Assembly (NCBI GenBank): GCA_951799445.1
Contig: CATOGU010000239.1
Coordinates: 310,001-374,000, forward strand
Source of the DNA: Pseudisothecium myosuroides
Taxonomy: Eukaryota; Streptophyta; Bryopsida; Hypnales; Lembophyllaceae
DNA: 64,000 nucleotides
Reading direction: 5' to 3'
In this document: in pieces, positions 56,049 through 64,000 of the stretch
Position numbering within the stretch: the stretch's first letter is position 1
Layout: every line of letters begins with the position of its first letter
The notes under the pieces: model-generated
What the model saw: only the letters and a program-made list of their open reading frames with translations
Told to the model about the DNA's origin: nothing
Database searches by the model: none
Made by a program: the position numbers and the translations under genes

Positions 56049-56980
56049 TTAACCCCTAAAGCACTAAGCTCATTTTTCACCAAAACCTCTCAAAAACTGC
56101 CATTGCTAGGACAAGTACCAAATTTTAGAAAAAAAACATTTTTTGACAAATGTAGCTGTAAGATCTTGTACTACACACGTATAAAAAGATGTGAAAAAAA
56201 ATTCAGGAGTTTTCACCATGTACATTGTTAGATATTTCAGTTTGAATTGACAAAAAGCCATTTTTTGTCTCTGCAAAAATCCGGGCAGCTGCACTTCACA
56301 AGGTCATATTTGTATAAAAAAAACTCCAAAATGATTGTAATTTTTTGGATTTGTTCTTCAAAGCAAGTTGGGTACACACATAAAAAATTTCAAAACATTT
56401 GGAATTGTAAAACACATGGAAAAAAGGTAGTAAGTAAAAATAAATAGAGAATGATTCAAACCACTAAATTGTTAATAACTTAAGTACAAAAATGCAAAAT
56501 GCCAATCCCAATGGTTACAATGTTGTGATAAAGAACCCACATCTTTTGGTTTTGTTTTTTTTCTAAAATATTGAAAATTGAGTAAATTAATGAACTTCAA
56601 AGTTTATTTTAGAGTAGAGAATCTAGAACTACCCGCAAACAAAATCTCCTCATAACTTTCATCTCATTGATCAAAATGGAATGATTCAAGGCTTTCCAAT
56701 TACATATAAATCTAAAGAACCAATTTCCAAAAAAAAAAATCAAAAAATGTAATTTTTCAAAATAAAAATTGGCTGCTCGAGAAGCAAACAAAACGACATA
56801 TTATGCAATAACTTTTGGGCCATGAAGCCAAAAGTTATGAAAATTGTTGGCCTTATAGCTACTCCTTGGTCAAATCATGTGTGAAAATTTCAAAGAAAAA
56901 AAAATGAAAACCCCATTGGTAGTGAGCTACCCAAAATTGCTATGTTGTCAAAAAAGGGGGTCTAGTGCTTTAGGGGTTAA
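56049..56980. mobile_element. TTAA element, family E (932 bp)
   Basis: It has intact TTAA on both sides and ends CCCCTAAAGCACTAAGC and the inverted GTCTAGTGCTTTAGGGG. The end word AAAGCACTA occurs at both ends and nowhere else among the copies. The interior is related to family A (GAAAATTGAGTAAA, CTCATAACTTTCATC). No transposase. Confidence 0.9.
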
Positions 56981-57207
56981 CTTTTGACCAAAAATATTTC
57001 CATATTTTACCAAGTTGCCTTGATTTTTCATAGAAACGCACTGTAGCTTAGATGGTCCATCCACGAGCCTCCTACCTTATGTCGCTCACAACTTTTTGGT
57101 ATGGCTCGTACAGAAAGTGTGTATGAAAAAGCCCCCGTGGGGGAAAAACCGGGATCGTCCTGGTTCAAGAGCGACCAGAAGAACCGGACACAATTCTAAT
57201 AGAGGAA

Positions 57208-60200
57208 ATGGGAGACCATAACCGGATTCCGATCGACATCAGCACGGAAATCCGAACAGAAATTTCCGGACAGGACGTGGTACACTTACCGAAGCAAGTA
57301 AGCTTTAGTGACAAACCGGTTGTCATTAATCCGGAGGTGCGTCCGCATGAGTACAACATCATTCAGGATATTAAAGATCAGAAGGCGAATGCGACCATCG
57401 GACAGCTGGTGCATGATAATGTGATGTACCAGAAGTTGATCCGAGATGCTTGGACCCGAAAACGGAAGAAGAAAGTGAAGTTGCCGGCGGTTGCGGTTAA
57501 CTTCTCCCAACCGGAAGATTCCGGTGCACCGGAGATCGGCGTGGAGATAGAGGGCTGTGTGATTCCGAAAGTTCCGATTGACGGTGGTTCCGGAGTAAAC
57601 CTGATGCTGGAAGATACGGCATTTGATCTAGGCTTCACCACATTTGAAGCTACGGAGCAAGTTCTCCGGATGGCGGATCAGTTGCGAGTGAATCCGGTTG
57701 GCAGACTTTCTCAAGTACCAACCCGGATAGGAGAAAAGAGCTACCTGCTGAACTACGTCATCATCCGTGTTCAGAAGGGCCGACCTTTTTCGATGCTACT
57801 CGGAAGACCATGGTTGTATTTGGCGGGAGTACTGGTAGATTGGGGAGCTAGAGAGTTGGTGGTAGGGAAACCTCCCACTCGGATCCCTTGGGCAACGGAG
57901 AAACATCTGGGGGAGACGAGCAAATCGGATGGTTACACGACTGACTGGTCGGGACCAGAAGATTCTGTGACCAGCTACTATGTCGATCCATTCCAACACC
58001 AGTCCGAGGCGAACTACGGATTTACCGATGCTGTGCTGGAACACGAACCGGATGGAGTTCCTGAAGCCACGCTGGAGGATAGATCGCTCAGTGAGTCAAG
58101 TGCGCCTCTCACAACAGAGTGGATTGCTCAGCAGATCCAGACCGGAAACCTTCCGACCCCATCTGGTGATAGAGAAGACTCCGGTTGGGGAACTTTAGCC
58201 ATCTTTCCGGAAGAAGCATATCCGGAAAAGATCAAACCGGTTGTTTCACCGACGGAGTATGAGAAGGAGAGCATTGCACCAGACAAGAGCCTGTACCTCA
58301 GTAAGCTCTTGAAACATCAGGAGAAATCCAGTTACACTAAGCTCCTCAAGGAATATCTCGATGTGTTTGCTTGGGAACCCTCCGATCTGACAGGGATACC
58401 CGCTCACCTCGGAGAGCATCGGATCGATTTGTTGGAAGGATCTGTTCTGATCCGGCAGAGACAGTACCGGCTCAACCCCAAGTACTCATTGATGGTGAAG
58501 GAGGAGATCGATAGGTTGCTGGAGGCGGGTTTTATCTATCCGGTTCTCAACTCGGAATGGGTGTCTCCAATCGTGGTGGTTCCGAAGAAGGTAGGAGCGG
58601 ACGGAAAGGTGAAGATCCGAGTGTGCCAAGATTTCCGGAAGTTGAACACCGCCACAAAGAAGGACTACTTCCCTCTTCCATTCACTGACATCATACTGGA
58701 CAAAGTGGCCGGACATGAGTGTTACAGCTTCCTGGACGGATTTTCCGGTTACAACCAGGTAGTCATCCGGTTGGAAGACCAGTTGAAGACGACGTTCACG
58801 ACAGAGTGGGGAACGTTTGCCTTCAACCGGATGCCTTTCGGCTTGTGTAATGCACCCGGAACGTTCCAGAGGCTTATGATGGACATCTTCAAAGATTTCC
58901 TCCGGCACTTCATCGAAGTATTCATAGACGATTTTGCCGTCTATAGTGACCGGAAGAGTCACCTGGACTGCCTCAAGATGACACTTCAAAGATGTCGGGA
59001 GACGAAGCTCAAACTGCATCCGGGCAAGTGTTTTTTCGGGATGAAATCCGGAATCCTACTCGGACATCTAGTGAGCGGAACCGGATTGCAAGCTGATCTA
59101 GAGAAAGTGAGGGTGATGCTGACCCTGCTATCCCCGACAAATGTTAGGGAAATCCGCGGATTTCTGGGATGCGTTGGCTACTACCGGCGGTTCATCGATG
59201 GATATGCCAAGAGGGCGATTCCGCTCATGGAACTTCTGAAGAAAGATACGGAGTTTGTCTGGACCGGAAGGAGACAATCAGCCTTCGAAGATTTGAAGAC
59301 CCAGCTGGCTAAAGCTCCGATCCTATCCGTTCCGGATTGGGATCGGGAATTCCATGTCACCATTGATGCATCCGGTTGGTGCTTGGGATCTATCTTGTGG
59401 CAGATTGATAAAGAAAAACGAGAGAATCCGATCTACTATGCGAGCAGACAGATGAGCTTGGCAGAGCGGAACTACACCACCACGGAACGTGAGGCGTTGG
59501 CAGTTGTTTACTCCTGCAAGAAGTTCCGTCACTACCTTTTGGGTTACAAGGTAATCTTCCACACCGATCATGATTCCTTGAAATACCTAGTTAACAAACC
59601 AGATTTATCGGGCCGGATTGCTAGGTGGATCTTGCTCTTACAAGAGTTCGATTACCAAGTTGTAGTGAAACCCGGAAAGGCAAATATAAACGCAGATTAC
59701 CTCTCGCGTCAACGAGGGGCGAAATCCGTTTCGGACATATCTGCGGATTTTCCGGATGAGTTTCCAGATCTGACTCCAGATCCGGAAAATCGGAAACGAC
59801 CGGATTCTCCTTCTGTTGAGATCTTCTACCTAAACGAGGAATCTCGATCAGATTATCGAGATGTTATCGACTACCTACTCCGATCAGTTTATCCAGAACT
59901 GATGAGTAGAGAAGAAAAAGAGATCTTTCAAAGGAAGGTAGCTCCTTACACTTTGATCAAAGGAGTCCTGTTTAAGCTAGGAGCGGATGACGTACTGAGG
60001 CGATGCTTAGAGCCACATGAGCGAAAGAAAGTCATCCGAGCTCTTCACGCTGGGGATTCTGGGGGTCACTTTGCTTTTGTGAGTACCGTCAACCGGATCT
60101 GCTCAACCGGATACTGGTGGCCATGCTTACACAAAGATGTTAGACAGTTTGTAAGGAGCTGTGATCAGTGTCAGCGTACCGGAGCACCATCTTTCCGGAA

Positions 60201-60336
60201 CCACTGGCCATTGACTCCTATCATTCCGCTAGCACCCTTTGAAAAATGGGGAGTTGATTTCATTGGACCCATTTTTCCGGTCAGCACCGGAAAGAAGCGA
60301 TACATAATTCTTGCCACGGATTACGCGACCAAGTGA
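57208..60336 (+). CDS. pol: Gypsy pol polyprotein: protease, RT, RNase H, start of integrase
   Basis: 1042 codons. An aspartic protease site of the plant type IDGGSGVNLM lies near residue 124. RT follows, with EWVSPIVVVPKK, YSFLDGFSGYNQV, MPFGLCNAPGTFQRLM and FIDDFAVYS near 572. RNase H carries VTIDASG (about 716), TEREALAVV and HTDHDSLKYL. The integrase zinc finger (HAGDSGGH ... CDQCQRTG, about 945-985) and the first catalytic Asp of the integrase (WGVDFIGP, about 1015) are near the end. Domain order PR-RT-RH-IN is that of Ty3/Gypsy. The frame stops at TGA in 'YATK*', where relatives have Trp, so integrase is cut. The reading frame is open upstream of this ATG for about 25 codons, so the true start could be earlier. 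Confidence 0.9.
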   Translation: MGDHNRIPIDISTEIRTEISGQDVVHLPKQVSFSDKPVVINPEVRPHEYNIIQDIKDQKANATIGQLVHDNVMYQKLIRDAWTRKRKKKVKLPAVAVNFSQPEDSGAPEIGVEIEGCVIPKVPIDGGSGVNLMLEDTAFDLGFTTFEATEQVLRMADQLRVNPVGRLSQVPTRIGEKSYLLNYVIIRVQKGRPFSMLLGRPWLYLAGVLVDWGARELVVGKPPTRIPWATEKHLGETSKSDGYTTDWSGPEDSVTSYYVDPFQHQSEANYGFTDAVLEHEPDGVPEATLEDRSLSESSAPLTTEWIAQQIQTGNLPTPSGDREDSGWGTLAIFPEEAYPEKIKPVVSPTEYEKESIAPDKSLYLSKLLKHQEKSSYTKLLKEYLDVFAWEPSDLTGIPAHLGEHRIDLLEGSVLIRQRQYRLNPKYSLMVKEEIDRLLEAGFIYPVLNSEWVSPIVVVPKKVGADGKVKIRVCQDFRKLNTATKKDYFPLPFTDIILDKVAGHECYSFLDGFSGYNQVVIRLEDQLKTTFTTEWGTFAFNRMPFGLCNAPGTFQRLMMDIFKDFLRHFIEVFIDDFAVYSDRKSHLDCLKMTLQRCRETKLKLHPGKCFFGMKSGILLGHLVSGTGLQADLEKVRVMLTLLSPTNVREIRGFLGCVGYYRRFIDGYAKRAIPLMELLKKDTEFVWTGRRQSAFEDLKTQLAKAPILSVPDWDREFHVTIDASGWCLGSILWQIDKEKRENPIYYASRQMSLAERNYTTTEREALAVVYSCKKFRHYLLGYKVIFHTDHDSLKYLVNKPDLSGRIARWILLLQEFDYQVVVKPGKANINADYLSRQRGAKSVSDISADFPDEFPDLTPDPENRKRPDSPSVEIFYLNEESRSDYRDVIDYLLRSVYPELMSREEKEIFQRKVAPYTLIKGVLFKLGADDVLRRCLEPHERKKVIRALHAGDSGGHFAFVSTVNRICSTGYWWPCLHKDVRQFVRSCDQCQRTGAPSFRNHWPLTPIIPLAPFEKWGVDFIGPIFPVSTGKKRYIILATDYATK

Positions 60337-61125
60337 GTGGAGGCCAAAGCGACCCGAAAGAACGACGCTGAAACATCCGCCAGCTTCCTGTTTGAGGATA
60401 TCCTTATGCGGTTTGGGCGACCGCTAGAGCTGGTAAGCGACCGAGGTACTCATTTCCTCAACGACGTCATCATCAACTTAACCAGCAAGTATCTGATCAA
60501 GCACCGGAAGACAACTCCGTACAACCCAAAGGCAAACAGATTGACCGAACGGGCGAACGGAATCATTGGTAAAATCTTGAACAAGATGGTTTCCGCTCAC
60601 AAGACTGACTGGGACCGGAAACTTCCGTCAGCTGTACACGCGTACAACACCACGGAAAAGACTACCACCGGTAAGACCCCGTACTTTTTGGTCTTTGGTC
60701 AGGAGGCAGTTCACGGAGTAGAGTTGGATGTGGAGACTTTCCGAGTCCTGGCAGCTCGGGTTACGAAACATGGGACGGAAACGCTTCCGCGACTTCTGGC
60801 TATTGAGGAACTGGAGGAAATCCGGAAGGAGGCCCTAGAGAAAACCCTGGACGTGCAAAACAAGCGCAAGGAAGACTTTGACCGGAAGCTCCCAGCAGAT
60901 CATGGAATTCGGGAGGGGGGGCTGGTTCTTCTCTACGACAACCGCCATAAAGAATTTCCAGGTAAACTTCATACACGCTGGATGGGCCCTTTCCGAGTCA
61001 GTCAAGTCTTCCTGAACGGATCAATGCAACTCGAAAATCTGCAAGGAGAGTGGCTGGATACCCGTGTGAACGGGTCTAGAGTAAAGAGATACGAGGGTGC
61101 CTCTTCATCGGAAGAGAATCCGTGA
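60337..61125 (+). pseudogene. pol: Gypsy integrase, C-terminal part after stop
   Basis: It is in the same frame as the preceding pol and separated only by the TGA. Catalytic second Asp (LVSDRGTHFLND) and Glu (RLTERANGIIGKIL) are present, followed by the usual YNTTEKTTTGKTPYFLVFGQ block and the C-terminal KLHTRWMGPFRVSQVF. No chromodomain is seen. One base change accounts for the stop, so the copy is recent but disabled unless the stop is read through. Confidence 0.85.
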
Positions 61126-61150
61126 TGTTGTGTTCGCGGGGACGCTCACA

Positions 61151-61443
61151 GATGGGGAAGGGGTAATGTCACAATCCGATTTTGTGTTTTAGATAGAATT
61201 ACAATAAATTCTGGAACGGAAATTAGCTTTAGCCATCCGATTCAGTTAGAAACTCCAATAAAACTAAAATAGAAACGGAAAGTAGGACTTAGCGGAACCG
61301 GATTCTTAAGGAACCGGAAGTGTTCAGTAACCGGAACTCTGCTGAATCCGGATCTGGACCGGACCGGATAGGAACGGGACCGGATGGTAGCTGGACCGGA
61401 AACTCGTCATCATGACGAACGGGGCTGGCAGAGGGTATAAATA
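61151..61443 (+). promoter_or_regulatory. Polypurine tract, LTR-like start and TATA box
   Basis: GATGGGGAAGGGG (61151) is followed by TAA and TGTCACAATCCG at 61167, the usual order of polypurine tract and LTR start. TATAAATA stands at 61436-61443 and could drive transcription of the ORF at 61691. Between them CCGGA is repeated at least eight times in about 115 bp (61291-61404). The LTR end and primer-binding site could not be identified. Confidence 0.6.
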
Positions 61444-61690
61444 GGAGGGCCCAGTTTTGTCAGTTATCTTTTCTGACTCTGCTGGCAGCGCGCTTCTTCC
61501 GCCTCAGAGCTTTTCCGCTTTCCCCCTCCCCTCCGTTTTTGTCTTGTGTGCACGTTTAGGTTGTGTAGTTTTGTGTGTTGCAGGAGTAGGGTTTCTGTGG
61601 CTTTGTAGGTTCCGGTTGAGATCGGAAAGTGACTGTGAGAATCGGGACGTGCGGCTAGGAGAGAAAGTGAGGTAGTACCGGAAAGGAAGA

Positions 61691-63388
61691 GTGATGAGCA
61701 CTCGTCAGCTTAGGAAGAGAGGAGCGCCGGTGGGTACCCCAGCCGCAGATCTTAAGCTCCGGAAAGTAGTTCCGGTCTACCCCATGACGGACCAGGGGAA
61801 ACTAGACCTGCAGGAAAACCTGAGAACGATGGGGTGTCTTGGCCTGCTGACCAAGCCGTGGGGATTCAAAGAGGGCCGGATTGTAGGAGAACTCATGGGA
61901 AAACCCTCCAACCAGTACGACAACACCCCGCGCGCCCACCCGGAAACCTGGACGGAGGAATCCTGGAAGGCTGTCTACGATTTCCGGGCAGGCAGATACG
62001 GATTGGCGACCAGGAAGGAAGACTTCTATGTCGGCAGGTTCAAAGAGGGGATCGATCCGAAAGACGGCTTCGCCATTGAAGACTGCGTGGAGGATCGGGA
62101 TCGGAACCTACTCCGGTTCATGATTCCGATCCTCTACCCGGAGAAACCGACGCGGGTGACCAAATCCGTCGGCAACACGATTTTCGGGGCCCTGAGCGGA
62201 GAACGGAGAGTAGACTGGGCCAAGGTATTTTCCGGCCTGGTACAGCGACTACTCACCGGTGTAGGGAAAAGCAGACCTACACCGATCTGTCCCTACCTCT
62301 ACCACCTGTACAAGCATCAGCAGCTTTTGACGGTGGACGAGGAGAAATCCTGGAGGGTCCAGGAGAAGTTGACCCAGCACGGAAACTCGGATTCGGACGA
62401 AGAACTCGAGGACGAACCTCTGAGCGGATCGGAACCGGAGACGGATGAGGACGAGGACGAGCTGGGTACCATGCAACGGTCAAAGCGGAAGTCGACTCCG
62501 CCAGCCGGAAGGGGGACACCACCGCCAAGAAGAATCACATCGGAAAAGGTGACTACCCCGAGGAAGGGCAAGGGAGCAGCATCTTGGACGGATCCGGATG
62601 ACCTCTGGGATCCGGTTATCAACTCCCTGAGCGAGATCCGGACGGACTGGGAAGTGAAGCGGATCATCCTCAACCAGATTGGGGAGCTGATGAAGGCGCC
62701 GATCAACAGCGACCTTCCGATCCGCGTGAAGGAGCAGATCAAGAATCCGAGTGAGGAGCAGCTACTCCGAGACCGGATCCGGCAATTGGAGGAGGAGGTC
62801 GGAGGCTTGAAGACCGAGGTCTCTGCATACAGAGCGGATTCCGCCAGCAATCGGGAGATGGCGGCGGAGACGAAGAGGGTAGCCGAAGCCATGGTGGCGA
62901 TCCTGGGCCAAACCGGATCCGCCGTGACCAAGGCTAGGTTGTACGATGAGGGCGTTCTGGCCGTTCCGAAGCTGTCCACCACCCGGTTTGTGGAGTTGCT
63001 GAACGACTTCTCCCTGCAGGTACAGAAGATGATGGTGGACTCAAGGGAGGCAGCCATCCGGATCGAGGAATGCGCCACCAAGCTGACCGGAACCTCCTTC
63101 TTCAGGGAACAGAAGCTCACCGACTTCGTCATCCCGGGGGATTTCATGGGGGAGACGGATCTTTCCCTCGGGACTCCACCAACGCCCCCAACGAAGAAGC
63201 GTCGAACGGAGGCCGGGCCGTCCAATCCGATTCAGCTGGATTCCTCTCCGGAAAACCGACGCGGGGAAGCTGAAGATCCGGTTCCGATCCTCCAGTCGGA
63301 AGTAGTTGATCAGGAGCAGGCCAATCCCACGTTAGGACAAATTAGATCAGAGCAGGTCACCCCTAGGAGAGTATTTGGATCGGAATAG
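61691..63388 (+). CDS. 565-codon ORF of the retrotransposon, gag-like or accessory
   Basis: It starts MMSTRQLRKRGAPVGTP. The N-terminal 220 residues are globular-looking (DRNLLRFMIPILYPEKPTRV, WAKVFSGLVQRLL, CPYLYHLYKHQQLLTVDEEK). An acidic Ser-rich linker (DSDEELEDE, about 235-260) follows, then a basic Pro/Thr stretch, a coiled coil (EEQLLRDRIRQLEEEVGGLK, about 358-400) and a charged tail. No CCHC zinc knuckle is present. The overall plan resembles gag-like or extra ORFs of plant Gypsy elements, but position after pol and after an LTR-like start is unusual. It shares the CCGGA signature with pol, so it belongs to the same element family. Confidence 0.65.
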   Translation: MMSTRQLRKRGAPVGTPAADLKLRKVVPVYPMTDQGKLDLQENLRTMGCLGLLTKPWGFKEGRIVGELMGKPSNQYDNTPRAHPETWTEESWKAVYDFRAGRYGLATRKEDFYVGRFKEGIDPKDGFAIEDCVEDRDRNLLRFMIPILYPEKPTRVTKSVGNTIFGALSGERRVDWAKVFSGLVQRLLTGVGKSRPTPICPYLYHLYKHQQLLTVDEEKSWRVQEKLTQHGNSDSDEELEDEPLSGSEPETDEDEDELGTMQRSKRKSTPPAGRGTPPPRRITSEKVTTPRKGKGAASWTDPDDLWDPVINSLSEIRTDWEVKRIILNQIGELMKAPINSDLPIRVKEQIKNPSEEQLLRDRIRQLEEEVGGLKTEVSAYRADSASNREMAAETKRVAEAMVAILGQTGSAVTKARLYDEGVLAVPKLSTTRFVELLNDFSLQVQKMMVDSREAAIRIEECATKLTGTSFFREQKLTDFVIPGDFMGETDLSLGTPPTPPTKKRRTEAGPSNPIQLDSSPENRRGEAEDPVPILQSEVVDQEQANPTLGQIRSEQVTPRRVFGSE

Positions 63389-64000
63389 AATCCGGTCTGG
63401 TAGTTAGACTTGGACCGGAATAAAATCCGGTCTGAGTACTTTTGTAAACCGGATATCTGTACTTGATTTCCGGGACCTTTTTCACTTTTTGTATAATATA
63501 TATGTCAGTCCTTGCAGCAAGGACTGGGTGAGTTTTTCCCTTCATTTTCTTGCGCTATTCTATTTGCTCCTAGTTGTGTATGTTTCCCAAAGTTTGGCCG
63601 ATTTGCATGAGAGGGAGTTAGGAATGTGTGAGAAGTTTGGAGGGGGTTCTTTCCCTTGGGTGTTTTGGTTTGATTGTATGTGTGATTGAGCGGGTAGTAA
63701 GAGTTGGGAGTGGGTTTCAGTTCCTCAGCATCTCTAGAGTTCAATATTCCGGGCGAGATAGCCGTTGTTAGGCTAGGCGGATAGGGAGGGATTCCTTAGT
63801 CGCGCTAGAACTCCTGGGTGGGAAATCCGGTTGAGTGTCCGATCTCTTGAGAGGTCTCGCTGTCCTAAGTTGACAAACGGAAGGATTTTAGTTGATGTTG
63901 GTACGGACGGATTCACTTGCAGCCACCTACTGTTGCACGGAAAGAACCGGATATCAAAGTCGTTGTAGTATGAGAGGATCGTACGGGGGTTTTTTGCGTG
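63389..64000 (+). other. Retroelement non-coding region to window end
   Basis: It still carries CCGGA/CCGGT words (63389-63960). A second TATA-like run, GTATAATATATATG, is at 63491-63504. GTCCTTGCAGCAAGGAC (63508-63524) is a hairpin of seven paired bases. No further ORF is supported. Confidence 0.5.

Larger units (their letters stand above)
57101..64000 (+). mobile_element. Gypsy-type LTR retrotransposon, partial or tandem
   Basis: One continuous block has higher GC and a distinctive excess of CCGGA. It holds pol (57208-61125), a polypurine tract (about 61151-61164), an LTR-like start TGTCACAATCC (61167), a TATA box and a second long ORF (61691-63388), and runs off the right edge. The left side lacks an obvious LTR; a 32-codon frame from ATG 57101 overlaps the start of pol in another frame and may be a gag remnant. 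Confidence 0.85.

Noticed and set aside
58486..59019. 177-codon minus-strand ORF within pol
   Set aside because: It is the antisense shadow of the reverse transcriptase.
62317..63225. 302-codon minus-strand ORF
   Set aside because: It is the antisense shadow of the 565-codon ORF; its Ser-rich composition follows from GC-rich sense codons.

Overview
The window is nuclear DNA of a streptophyte plant. It carries antisense pieces of cytoplasmic 25S rRNA and spliced, plant-type gene pieces: arogenate dehydrogenase, LysM receptor kinase, a BIR-type LRR kinase, glyoxal oxidase, an ELIP light-stress protein and an FCP1-like HAD protein. Introns have GT..AG borders. Intergenic DNA is AT-rich and full of mobile elements, so the source is a large, repeat-rich genome. 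A fern, lycophyte, other non-seed plant or charophyte is plausible, but the species cannot be read from the sequence.

Layout: 1-288 is a 25S rRNA remnant. 1.8-3.0 kb is a CACTA-like element with a nested element that has a perfect 8-bp target duplication. 3.6-11.8 kb is a dense array of elements bounded by TTAA, with inverted ends that start CCCY. 11.9-16.9 kb holds foldback MITEs and more TTAA elements. 17.0-22.2 kb is a gene-like island, mostly on the minus strand (FCP1-like phosphatase domain, long disordered repeat exon, condensin-like exon), sprinkled with a GGGATCCC palindromic motif. 23.9-27.4 kb is a TTAA element split by a 3.3-kb element that carries gene exons. 27.6-31.6 kb has a broken small gene, a 250-bp tandem duplication and a 5'-truncated LysM-type kinase. 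36.2-39.4 kb is a patchwork of truncated host sequences (25S rRNA, ELIP, glyoxal oxidase, BIR kinase). 39.7-40.9 kb is a CCCCAT minisatellite and an unrecognised ORF. 44.6-46.7 kb is the C-terminal part of arogenate dehydrogenase in five exons. 47-57 kb is again repeats, including a TTAA element nested inside another. 57.1 kb to the window end is a Gypsy-type LTR retrotransposon with pol, an LTR-like start and a further 565-codon ORF.

The main result is the set of at least fifteen TTAA-bounded, non-autonomous DNA elements in several families. TTAA targets and CCC-starting ends are the hallmark of the piggyBac superfamily. One nested pair, compared with an uninterrupted relative at 33.2 kb, shows the TTAA duplication directly. 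Copies that share an internal core carry different inverted ends, yet the two ends of any one copy match each other. No transposase for these elements is in the window.

The genes do not form a pathway. Most are fragments or decayed copies. Arogenate dehydrogenase (tyrosine synthesis) has the cleanest splice sites and frame, but its N-terminal half is not visible.
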